In this document: positions 18,629 through 27,500 of the stretch, piece after piece
How the letters are laid out: the number at the start of each line of letters is the position of its first letter
Numbering within the stretch: position 1 is the first letter of the stretch
Source of the DNA: Algoriphagus marinus
Lineage (GTDB): Bacteria > Bacteroidota > Bacteroidia > Cytophagales > Cyclobacteriaceae
Assembly (NCBI RefSeq): GCF_001936475.1
Contig: NZ_MSPQ01000007.1
Span: 186,001-250,000, forward strand
Length of the DNA: 64,000 nucleotides
Direction of reading: 5' to 3'
Notes under the pieces: model-generated
The model's input: only the letters and a program-made list of their open reading frames with translations
Database searches by the model: none
What the model was told of the DNA's origin: nothing
Program-made: the position numbers and the translations under genes

Positions 18629-19410
18629 AAAAAATTATCCGACTTTTTGATAAGAAAGCCTTACCACCAAGTGGCTAAACCACTCACTAACCATGGGTGG
18701 AAACCATTATGGGATATTTGAACAAGTCTTCTCCATTCTTGATTTTCCCATCCCCCGGTTTTACCGGGGGTTATTGAAAGGTTAGATCCCTACTGGATCT
18801 CGGTCCAAAAATTATCCGACTTTTTAATAAGAAAGCCTGACCACCAAGTGGCAAAACCACTCACTAACCATGGGTAAAACCTGTATGCGATATTTAGACG
18901 AGTCTTCTCTATTCTTGATTTTCCCATTTCCCAGTGTTACCGCGGTTAATTGAAAAGTTAGATCCCTACTGGATCTCGGTCCAAAAATTATCCGACTTTT
19001 TGGTAAGAAAGTAAGACCAACAAGTGGTCAAAGCGATCAATAAACATGGGTAGCAACCTGTGTGGGATATTTGGACAAATCTTCTCCATTCTTGATTTTC
19101 CCATTTCCCAGTGTTACCGGGAGCTATTGAAAGGTTCGATCCCTTCGGGATCTCCATCAAAAAATTATCCGACTTTTTGATAAGAAAGCCTTACCACCAA
19201 GTGGCAAAACCACTCACTAAATATGGGTGAAAACCTGTATGCGATATTAAGACGAGTCTTATCCATTCTTGATTTTCCCATCCCTCGGTTTTAACGGAGG
19301 TTATTGAAAGGTTCCGTCCCTTCGGGATCTCGGACCAAAAATCATATGATTTGTTAATAAGAAAGCAAGACCACCAAGTGGTCAAACCACTCAATAACCA
19401 TGGGTGACAA
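18608..19410. repeat. Tandem array of about 177 bp palindrome-rich units
   Basis: Five units whose GATCCC...GGGATC or GATCC...GGATC hairpins start at 18608, 18785, 18961, 19138 and 19315, giving periods of 177, 176, 177 and 177 bp. Each unit runs through a second hairpin CCAC-CAA-GTGG, an ACCATGGGT site, TTCTTGATTTTCCCAT and a third hairpin of the CCCCCGGT-TTT-ACCGGGGG type (perfect at 18752-18770). The last unit is truncated and runs into the sequence ahead of the RAYT gene. Units differ at many positions but keep paired stems. Confidence 0.88.
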
Positions 19411-19542
19411 CCCATGGACAAAATGACCCAAAACATCCCACGACCCCGAAGGTGGTCGAACTTTTTCTGTAGGACCCATTGTCAATCACAACTAATTACT
19501 CTAAATTTCTACAACCCATTTTTCTACTTCAACCTAATTTTT

Positions 19543-19989
19543 ATGAGCACCTATACACAATTGATTTACCACATCGTTTTTTCTACCAAACATCGGGAAC
19601 CCACTCTTATTAAAGACCACAGACGCCGATTATTTGCCTACATCCATCAACTCCTCACTAATAAAAATTGTCACCTTTATAGGATCAACGGAGTGGAAGA
19701 TCATCTCCATATTTTAACTCACATCCATCCTTCAGTTGTAATTTCTGATCTGGTAAAAGACATCAAATTAGCCACAAATGATTTGATCAAAAAGGAAGGG
19801 ATTTTCCCGAATTTTAGTGGGTGGCAAGATGGTTACGGTGCATTTTCTGAATCCATCAAGGCTAAAGAAGCACTAATGAATTACATCAAAAACCAAGAGG
19901 AGCATCATACTAAGGTTTCATTTTTGGATGAATACAAAGCCTTATTAAAGGAATATGAAGTTGATTTTGATTCAAAGTATCGTTTATAA
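19543..19989 (+). CDS. REP-associated tyrosine transposase (RAYT, Y1 family)
   Basis: A 148-residue member of the IS200/IS605-related Y1 HUH nuclease family. ATG 19543 starts the conserved MSTYTQLIYHIVFSTKHR opening; the frame is open further upstream but that part overlaps repeat DNA. The HUH metal motif is DHLHIL near residue 60, and the catalytic Tyr lies in WQDGYGAFSES near residue 105. The gene stands alone, without a TnpB partner, between matching palindromic repeats at 18529-18628 and 19991-20090. That is the arrangement of RAYTs, which act on REP palindromes, rather than of a normal insertion sequence. Confidence 0.9.
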   Translation: MSTYTQLIYHIVFSTKHREPTLIKDHRRRLFAYIHQLLTNKNCHLYRINGVEDHLHILTHIHPSVVISDLVKDIKLATNDLIKKEGIFPNFSGWQDGYGAFSESIKAKEALMNYIKNQEEHHTKVSFLDEYKALLKEYEVDFDSKYRL

Positions 19990-19990
19990 G

Positions 19991-20090
19991 TTCAACACCC
20001 TTTGGGTGTTGGTATTTCTGCTACCATTTACCTGTTCCCCCGGTTTCACCGGGAGCTATATGAAAGGTTAGATCTCTTCGGGATCTTCTA
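19991..20090. repeat. REP-like flank, right copy
   Basis: Second copy of the 18529-18628 sequence, starting one base after the RAYT stop: hairpin CAACACCC-TTT-GGGTGTTG (19993-20011), then CCCCCGGTTTCACCGGGAG and GATCTC-TTC-GGGATC. Its first hairpin may also end RAYT transcription. The remaining bases up to 20232 show no gene. Confidence 0.75.
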
Positions 20091-20232
20091 TGCATGGCTT
20101 TCAGCCACGCACAGGAGTTAGATTCTTTGCAAAGCATAGCCCTTTATACTAGTCTGATTCTTCGATTTCCTATTTCCTGGGACTTGTACTCTTTTTATAA
20201 AATTCTCTCCCCTTTTAAGTTGTCCCTTGTAT

Positions 20233-21405
20233 TTATTGGTTATTTCCTAAGCTTTCTATCTTCAATCTTGCATGTTCATTATTAGGATAGAGCTCAAGTG
20301 ATTTTTTATAATTCTCGATCGCTTTTTTTGTATCTCCCAGAGATTCATAAGCCTCTCCCAAGCTATCATAAGCATTAAAGGAATTTGGAAAGTTTTTTGT
20401 ATTCAGGATGAAAAAAGCTAATGCCTTGGACTTGTCAATCTCATTTCGACTTTGAAGCAATCCATACCCTAATCGATTTACTAGCTGCTCCGGAGGCCGA
20501 AAATCCCATGAAAGCCGCTGAGAAAGTGACTGATAATGCTGAATTAGCTCCTCAATGCTTTCCACATTCCGATTGGAAAAATCATAGCCTTCAAAAATGG
20601 TTGAAATTCCATTGTAAAAAGCTAATGGTGGAACAGAGCCATGACTTTCATTTTCAAAGTATTCCAATTTTGCAGGAAATTCTCCTTCACATTTACTGTT
20701 CAATGCCTCGTACAACCTTACATGACGATCACGATTTCGGATATTTCTTTTACCCCAATTTGCAGTGGCTATGTAAATGTATCTTTCAAATGACCGACTC
20801 GTCACAGCATCTAATTTTTGGTCCATGGTTTCTTCGTCCCAGGTGCCAAAGCTTGGGTCAACGGCAATGAATGCATTGAATAGAGTCTCTTCTTTCATAT
20901 AGGCATGGGTAGCCAATAAACCACCTAATGAATGTCCAAAAAGAATTCGATAAGGTTCTGTTCTATATTTTTGATCTATTTCGGGAATAAGTTCATCATT
21001 CAAAAAGCTTAGAAAGCTTTCTCCACCACCTGAATTATTCTCCCTTACCGTTACAATTTTATCAGGTGTGAAGTCTCGTCTTCTATCTACATTTTGAATA
21101 CCTACTACTATCATCTCTGGAATTTTCCAACTTCGGTATGAATCAGAACTCATGTAGTTGACCATCCCAGAAATTGCCTTGAAGTGGATATTCCCATCAA
21201 GTAAGACAAGCACAGGGTATTTCTTATAGGATGATCCTTCTTTGCTGTAAGAGTCAGGTAGGCTAATCCAATATTCTCGATCTTCATTCAAAATATTGGA
21301 GTGGAGGATATGTTTAGTGCCGATTACAATTTGTTCGACATCCTGTGATTTTACTTGATTTGCTCCAATTAGGAAGAACAGTACGATAATGATTTTTTTA
21401 CTCAT
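20233..21405 (-). CDS. Secreted alpha/beta-hydrolase (Fes/IroE-like esterase) with TPR tail
   Basis: A 390-residue exported protein with a signal peptide (KIIIVLFFLIGANQVKSQ). The body is a putative esterase of the IroE/Fes D-family: LPDSY...YPVLVLLDG, the nucleophile elbow GHSLGG near residue 158, and the late His in ESHGSVPP near residue 254. The last ~60 residues contain a TPR (NAYDSLGEAYESLGDTKKAIENYKKSLEL). A related enzyme lies 360 bp downstream. Substrate unknown; homologues hydrolyse siderophore or other carboxylic esters. One copy of a 227 bp repeat lies just upstream of its start. Confidence 0.85.
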   Translation of the reverse strand: MSKKIIIVLFFLIGANQVKSQDVEQIVIGTKHILHSNILNEDREYWISLPDSYSKEGSSYKKYPVLVLLDGNIHFKAISGMVNYMSSDSYRSWKIPEMIVVGIQNVDRRRDFTPDKIVTVRENNSGGGESFLSFLNDELIPEIDQKYRTEPYRILFGHSLGGLLATHAYMKEETLFNAFIAVDPSFGTWDEETMDQKLDAVTSRSFERYIYIATANWGKRNIRNRDRHVRLYEALNSKCEGEFPAKLEYFENESHGSVPPLAFYNGISTIFEGYDFSNRNVESIEELIQHYQSLSQRLSWDFRPPEQLVNRLGYGLLQSRNEIDKSKALAFFILNTKNFPNSFNAYDSLGEAYESLGDTKKAIENYKKSLELYPNNEHARLKIESLGNNQ

Positions 21406-21426
21406 TCTGCTGGTTTCTATGTGATT

Positions 21427-21653
21427 GGCAACATTTTGCTTCGCATAGCAATTGCGCTAGTTGTGGGATAAAGCCTACTTAGGACAAAAGTCGCGGTGTT
21501 TTTAGATTACTTGAACCAACAGCTTTTTATCTAAAAATCCAAGTTGTGCAAAGGACTTTTGATTTGATCGAAGGCCATGGTTCTGATGGCTGGAAGTACA
21601 CGGCGCTAAAAAATCATGAGATATGGGGAATTGTTTTAGTCTTGGGCGGGGCT
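21427..21653. repeat. 227 bp direct repeat, copy 1
   Basis: Matches 24159-24385 over its full length without insertions or deletions and with about one difference in ten bases. It begins 21 bases upstream of the esterase start at 21405. The first part has nested inverted repeats (GGCAACA, TTGCTTCGCATAGCAA). No coding function was recognised in it. The rest of the gap up to 21768 holds no gene I can support. Confidence 0.8.
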
Positions 21654-21768
21654 AATAGATTACTTATGGAGGTGTTGTTTCGAGCCATTAAATCCCGACA
21701 ATTGACGCGGATTAACCCATGCAAACTAACTACTCCCAGAGGGGGTTTGATCACGCCAAGCAGGTTTT

Positions 21769-22755
21769 TTATCTCCCTATTTTGTCCTCTAGTCTTTTTA
21801 AGAAAAGATTCCTGTCGGTAGCCGTGATTTCCTTGTCCAACTTCAATTTTTCTATTGAAATCTTATAAGTTTCTATGGCTTCATCTGTTCGATTAAGGTG
21901 ACTTAAGGCATCAGCTTTTAATTCATAATGACGCCAAAAATCCGGGAATGATTCTATTCTACTATTTTGTTCTTCAACTACGCTCCCCCACTCCCATTCG
22001 TCAAAGCAAAAGTTTAATCCTAATCCAAATCCAACGGTGGGAGAAGAATTGTGATTGAAACCGATTAAATCATTGTAGCGGAAATTAAAATCTCTTTCAT
22101 CTCTTTCAATCATGCTTTTAAATTTAAAAACACCATCTCTTAAAGAAATATCATCCCATCTTTTATCACCAATGGCTAAATAAAAATTTCCTGTAAGGTT
22201 TCCCTGCTGCTCTAATTCTTGTTCAGCGATTGTATAAATATCATTTTGATTTGGCCAATAGGAAGGACTTATCGCAACACAATTATTGAAAAGTTTATTG
22301 TTTTTTAGAAAACAATAGGTTGCGAAATATGCTCCAAAAGAGTGTCCTACAATTGTGATTTCTTCCTTTAAAATATATTTTTCTGAAATTACAGGAAGCA
22401 CCTCAGTGGAGATAAAATCATAAAGTTTATTTTTCTCCTGTAACTCTTGGTCTCTGTTTTCGTGAATCACTCCCACTAAAATGCTTTGTGGTATATCATC
22501 GTACAAATACAAGTTATTTGTCGCCTGTAGAATCGTAGCTGTAATTTCCTCATCATCACCATCCACATAAAGAATACAGTTTTTGGCTTGCTTTAGTCTG
22601 TCATAATCTTTAGGAATACTTACAGTGATTTTCCTTATAGTTCCAAATATTTCTGAGTCAATGCTTAAGGTGTCTAGATCCGAGTAAAATGAATGTGACT
22701 GACAAAAACAATTTGATGTAATGAAAATAAAGAAAATGATTAGTAGTGGTTTCAT
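21769..22755 (-). CDS. Secreted esterase-like alpha/beta-hydrolase
   Basis: A 328-residue protein with a signal peptide (KPLLIIFFIFITSNCFCQ). It parallels the 20233-21405 protein: VSIPKDYDRL opening, YVDGDDEE, the nucleophile elbow GHSFGAYFA near residue 137, and a TPR-like end (LKADALSHLNRTDEAIETYKIS). The two are distant paralogues, so a duplication followed by divergence is likely. The His of the triad is probably in FNHNSSP near residue 230. Function beyond ester hydrolysis cannot be told. Confidence 0.78.
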   Translation of the reverse strand: MKPLLIIFFIFITSNCFCQSHSFYSDLDTLSIDSEIFGTIRKITVSIPKDYDRLKQAKNCILYVDGDDEEITATILQATNNLYLYDDIPQSILVGVIHENRDQELQEKNKLYDFISTEVLPVISEKYILKEEITIVGHSFGAYFATYCFLKNNKLFNNCVAISPSYWPNQNDIYTIAEQELEQQGNLTGNFYLAIGDKRWDDISLRDGVFKFKSMIERDERDFNFRYNDLIGFNHNSSPTVGFGLGLNFCFDEWEWGSVVEEQNSRIESFPDFWRHYELKADALSHLNRTDEAIETYKISIEKLKLDKEITATDRNLFLKRLEDKIGR

Positions 22756-22921
22756 TCTTAATTACTCGTTTATGATGATGATGTGTTCCTCTTAACTTGC
22801 TTCCAACTTTTAGTACCTGAAAAAAGTGTTGTGGTGACGTTTTAATATTTTTTTCGCTTAACTGTTCAGCAGGATGTAATCCAGTCCAACAGCCTACGCC
22901 TAGCGAGGGGATTTTAGTATT

Positions 22922-23425
22922 TTATCGCTCTCTTTCATCCATTGTCACTTTATCCCTCAGTAGCCAAGTACCATTTTCCTTGGTCATAATATAAGTTGTA
23001 TTTATCCTTCTTGTTGGCGTTACCACTCCGTTGATTAGCTGTCCTTCTCGTTCATGATGCTGATGAACTACAGCGACATCAGGTCTTAGAAACTTAATTT
23101 CAGGTTCATCATATTTACTTGCTGTGGATACTGCAAATCCCGGATTGTTGTGCAGCACTTTGATAAACTTTATAATAGTGTCTTTTCCATAGAAAACACG
23201 TCCAAAGGCTTGAAGCCATCGACCGTCCTCAGCCCATATTTTTTCACGCTCTTCAAAATTCTTACTCCCGGCTTGAATTTGAATTATGTTTTTAATGGCC
23301 AAGGTATCAGCCTGGCTTACTCGAAGTTCATTTTGCGCGTCTGAGGTCGAGTCCGAACTGGACTTTTCCTTTTGACTGCAACTGTAAACAAGGATAAGCA
23401 ATGCGAAAGCAATTATGTATTTCAT
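22922..23425 (-). CDS. NTF2/SnoaL-like lipoprotein
   Basis: A 167-residue lipoprotein with lipobox Cys near residue 16 (LLILVYSC) and a Ser/Asp-rich linker. Residues 40-165 look like an NTF2-like (SnoaL/DUF4440) cone fold: LAIKNIIQIQAGSKNFEEREKIWAEDGRW, the YGKDTIIKFIK helix, and strands ending in TTYIMTKENGTWLLRDK. Members of this fold bind small ligands or act as isomerases or hydrolases; nothing identifies a substrate. It is in the run of four exported minus-strand proteins. Confidence 0.75.
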   Translation of the reverse strand: MKYIIAFALLILVYSCSQKEKSSSDSTSDAQNELRVSQADTLAIKNIIQIQAGSKNFEEREKIWAEDGRWLQAFGRVFYGKDTIIKFIKVLHNNPGFAVSTASKYDEPEIKFLRPDVAVVHQHHEREGQLINGVVTPTRRINTTYIMTKENGTWLLRDKVTMDERER

Positions 23426-23622
23426 TTAGCTGTCATTTTAAGTAGTAGGATCATTTAATAAAATCTGATTATCCGCAATGATGCCAGAGTCCTCTTTTTC
23501 TTTGCTTATCAGGCTGGAAGACCGATGACCGAAGTACAGGTAATGCTAGTGTTTACCATAAATTAAGTCGCTTTTTACCTTTTACTGCTGCAATCGCGGA
23601 TATACATAGAATCAAAAATACA

Positions 23623-24141
23623 TTATTCACTATCATACAGCCTTATCCACTTATATCGACCCTTTGGATATCTGTCCGTAACAGGGCTAAGAATCAAGGT
23701 GTCACCTGAAAAGACATACTTTCTCTTTGCAACAGTTCCCCACATATTTTGAAAGTTTGATGACTCGATATGATGCGCAATAATGTGAAGCGAGTCGATT
23801 ACGTTGTAATTTCCAAAGTAGACAAAATTATCAGCTAGATGTCTTAAGTCAGTAAGGGTTAAACTGTCAAGCCCTCCTTTTCCTTCAAATTTGTAGTTCT
23901 CGTAGTCTTCAGTCACGTGATGTACGCCCATTCCACCCTTCCCATCATAAATGATAAACCCTTTTCGGTTTTTGTAATCGTCTTGCCTAGGCTCCCAATT
24001 GGCTGCTGAATCAGATTGTACTTCTACAAGATGAAGAGTCCATCTTCCTGTAAACTTTTCAAAATCGGATGTTTCATTTTCTGGATTACATGAAACAAGC
24101 AGGAATGCGATTAGGATAAAGTACAAATATTTCAATCTCAT
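23623..24141 (-). CDS. Lipocalin-like domain lipoprotein
   Basis: A 172-residue protein. ATG 24141 is chosen because it begins the signal peptide (RLKYLYFILIAFLLVSC, lipobox Cys17); upstream in-frame sequence belongs to the 227 bp repeat. The mature part starts FEKFTGRWTLHLVEV, and KGFIIYDGKGGMGVHHV resembles the lipocalin_5 family, followed by beta strands to the end. These proteins are thought to bind small hydrophobic molecules. The repeat copy ends 17 bases upstream of this start, as it does near the esterase gene at 21405. Confidence 0.72.
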   Translation of the reverse strand: MRLKYLYFILIAFLLVSCNPENETSDFEKFTGRWTLHLVEVQSDSAANWEPRQDDYKNRKGFIIYDGKGGMGVHHVTEDYENYKFEGKGGLDSLTLTDLRHLADNFVYFGNYNVIDSLHIIAHHIESSNFQNMWGTVAKRKYVFSGDTLILSPVTDRYPKGRYKWIRLYDSE

Positions 24142-24158
24142 CTTTATTTCAAATTGTT

Positions 24159-24385
24159 GGCAACATTTTGCTTCGCAAAGCAATTGCGCTAGTTGTGGGA
24201 TCGAGCCTACTTAGGACAAAAGTCGCGTTGTTTTTAGATTACTTGAACCAACAGCTTTTTATCTAAAAATCCAAGTTGTCCAAAGGACTTTTGATTTGAT
24301 CGAAGCCTATGGTCCTGATGGCCGGAAGTACAAGGCGATAAAAAATCATGGGCTATGGGGAATCGTTTTGGTCTTGGGCCGGGCC
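24159..24385. repeat. 227 bp direct repeat, copy 2
   Basis: Second copy of 21427-21653, in the same orientation and collinear at an offset of 2732 bp. Contains the inverted repeat TTGCTTCGCAAAGCAA. The two copies bracket the genes at 21769-24141. The remaining 126 bp before the restriction-modification gene show no clear promoter. Confidence 0.8.
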
Positions 24386-24511
24386 AGGAGAAACTTCCCG
24401 AAGGCGAAAGTCAAAATTTTCAATTCTTACCTAACAATTTTTCTGATCGGTTCTTTCTGGAACTAATTCTTCTTATATCTTTAGGAAGTTCTTTTTTACT
24501 AACTCTTTTTC

Positions 24512-27500
24512 ATGACTGTTTCCGAATACATCGCATCAATTAATAACCGATATCGCCTTGGGCACGCCACAGAACATACGTTCAGAGGCGATCTTCAACA
24601 ACTAATCGAATCACTAATTCCAAACATCTCAGCAACCAACGAACCTAAGCGCCAAGCTTGTGGTGCGCCTGATTACATTCTGACGAATAAAAAGGAAATT
24701 CCAGTCGGCTACATCGAAGCCAAAGATATAGGTGATAATGACTTGACTGGAAGTAAAAAGAACGGAAACAAAGAACAATTCGACCGATACAAAGGCTCGC
24801 TGGATAACTTGATCTTTACCGATTACCTCGATTTTTACTATTACATAAATGGAGAATTGGCAACTTCTATTCGGATTGGGGTGGTCGATAACGGTAAAAT
24901 CCTTCCGCTACCCCATAACTTCCCAGCCTTCGAGCTCCTCATCAAGGAGTTTACAACTCATATCAGCCAAAGTATCAAAAGCCCCAAAAAGCTTGCAGAA
25001 ATGATGGCTGGAAAAGCCAGAATGCTTGCCAATGTGATCGAAAATTCTCTGAATTCCGATGAGATCAATCAGGAGAATTCTACCCTGAGAGAGCAGATGA
25101 ATGCCTTCAAGGAAATCCTGATTCATGATATTACGCCAAAGGAATTTTCGGATGTCTATGCGCAGACCATATCCTACGGGATGTTTGCAGCAAGACTTTA
25201 CGACGAAACCTTGGATTCATTTTCCAGACAGGAAGCTGCCGAACTGATCCCCAAGTCTAATCCTTTCCTACGAAAGCTTTTCCAATACATCGCCGGCTAT
25301 GACTTGGACGATCGGATCAAATGGATCGTGGATGCGCTCGCGGATATCTTCCGGGCGGCTGATGTAAATGCCATCCTGAGCAACTTCGGTAAGGCTACCC
25401 AAACCGAAGATCCGATCATCCACTTTTACGAGACCTTCCTAAGTACCTATGATCCTAAGCTGCGCAAAGCCCGTGGGGTTTGGTACACGCCGCATCCTGT
25501 GGTGAATTTTATCATCCGCGCTGTAGATGATATTCTGATCGATGAGTTTGACTTGCCAATGGGGCTGGCAGACACTTCCAAAACCACCATCAAAGTGCCC
25601 ATTGCTACGCATGACAAGCGATTCTCCGGAGGAATTCGGGAAGTGGATCAGGAGGTACATCGGGTGCAATTCCTTGATCCAGCTACCGGAACTGGCACCT
25701 TCGTCGCTGAGGCGATCAATCATATCTATTCCAAATTCAAAGGACAACAGGGGCTCTGGAATTCCTATGTGGAAAATCACCTGCTACCCCGCATTAACGG
25801 CTTCGAGCTCCTGATGGCATCCTATGCCATGGCACATCTGAAGCTGGACTTGCTGCTTAAGCAAACAGGCTACACGGGCACTAAAGGCCAACGCTTCCGC
25901 ATCTACCTAACCAATTCACTGGAGGAATACCACAAGGATACAGGAACTCTCTTCGCCAACTGGCTGAGTGCCGAAGCCAACGAAGCCAATCAGATCAAGC
26001 GTGATGCACCAGTTATGATTGTGGCAGGAAATCCACCTTATAGTGTAAGTAGTACCAATAAAGGGGAGTGGATTCAGAATTTGATAGCGGATTATAAAAA
26101 GAATCTGAATGAGCGAAAGATTAACTTAGACGATGATTACATCAAGTTTATTCGATACGGACAGCACTTTATAGATAAAAATGGATCTGGGATTTTAGCT
26201 TATATATCAAATAATAGTTTTTTGGATGGAATAACTCATCGCCAGATGAGAAAGTCATTATTAGATACTTTTGATAAAATATATATATTAGATCTGCATG
26301 GGAATTCAAAAAAGCAAGAGGTGTCGCCGGATGGATCTAAAGATGAAAATGTTTTTGATATTATGCAGGGTGTATCAATAAATATATTTATTAAAAATTC
26401 TACAAATAAAAAAATAATAAAAACGTTCGACATTTTTGGCAGAAGAGATATAAAGTACCAGTTCCTATTGAAAAATTCTATATCTAGTATTAAATGGAAA
26501 GATATAAGTATTGATAAGCCCTATTATTTTTTCTTAAATAAGAATTTTTATGGTAAAGAAATTTATGAAAAAGGATTTTCTGTTGTAGAAGTTTTTAATA
26601 TTTTCCAAAATGGTATAAAATCGGATAGAGATAAGTTGTTTTTTTCTGTTGATAAAACCGAATTGGAGGAAAGAATTAAATTGTTGTTTTCTGAAAATTT
26701 AGATAGAAATTTCAAAGAAACATATGCTGTAAAAGATTCATCGAGCTATAATTTAACTCACAGAATTAGTTCAATGAATTTTAATGATAAGAATGTGTCA
26801 AAATGTTTGTACAGACCATTTGATTCTAGGTATATGTATTATGAGTTAGGTTTAACTAGTCGCCCTGCATGGAAAGTGATGGCTCATACATTGAATAAAG
26901 ATAATTTTGCATTTATTTGCCTTAGGCAGAGCCGAAATTCTGAAACAGGGACATATTTTATTGGTAGAAATCTAGTTAATAAGGATGCTATTTCCCTTTT
27001 AGATATTGCTACGATATTTCCCCTCTATCTCTACCCGGACTCCGATTCCCAACTTTCCTTAGATTCCAGCGCCAACCGAACTCCCAATCTTGATCCAAAG
27101 ATCGTAGCAGAAATCGCCAAGGGTTTAGGTTTGTCTTTTTTGCCGGAGAAGGAAGAAGGCGGGGAAGTTTGCTTTGCTGAAAGCGGGGAAGTTATGCCGG
27201 AATATCGACAGAGTTTTGCACCTGTTGATTTGCTGGATTACATATATGCCATCTTGCACTCGCCAAGTTATCGGGAGACTTACAAGGAGTTTTTGAAGAT
27301 AGATTTCCCTCGGGTGCCCTATCCTACCGATGTGGAAGAGTTCTGGAGACTAGTCGCGCTAGGCGGAGAACTCCGATCCCTGCACCTGATGGAAAGCCCA
27401 AGTCTAAACGAATACATTACCGAGTACCCCATCGGCGGTGAAAACGAAGTCGAGAAGCCACATTTCGTCATTGCGAGCGACGAGTCCGCGTCATCGCGAG

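Noticed and set aside
18608..19410. CRISPR array
   Set aside because: Repeat units are 177 bp, contiguous and diverged, with no short identical repeats separated by unique spacers and no cas genes nearby.
18966..19436. Two minus-strand open frames of 64 and 81 codons with repeated peptides across the 177 bp array
   Set aside because: They are open only because the 177 bp period is a multiple of three. They have no start signal, contain many Trp/Cys, and change with the repeat.
21546..21821. Plus-strand open frame of 91 codons over repeat copy 1
   Set aside because: The corresponding frame in the second repeat copy is not kept, and the frame runs into the 3' end of the esterase gene on the other strand.
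21427..24385. Integron gene cassettes with attC sites
   Set aside because: No integrase is present and the 227 bp repeat lacks the paired R/L core sites (GTTRRRY and its partner) expected of attC. Kept only as a cassette-like hypothesis.
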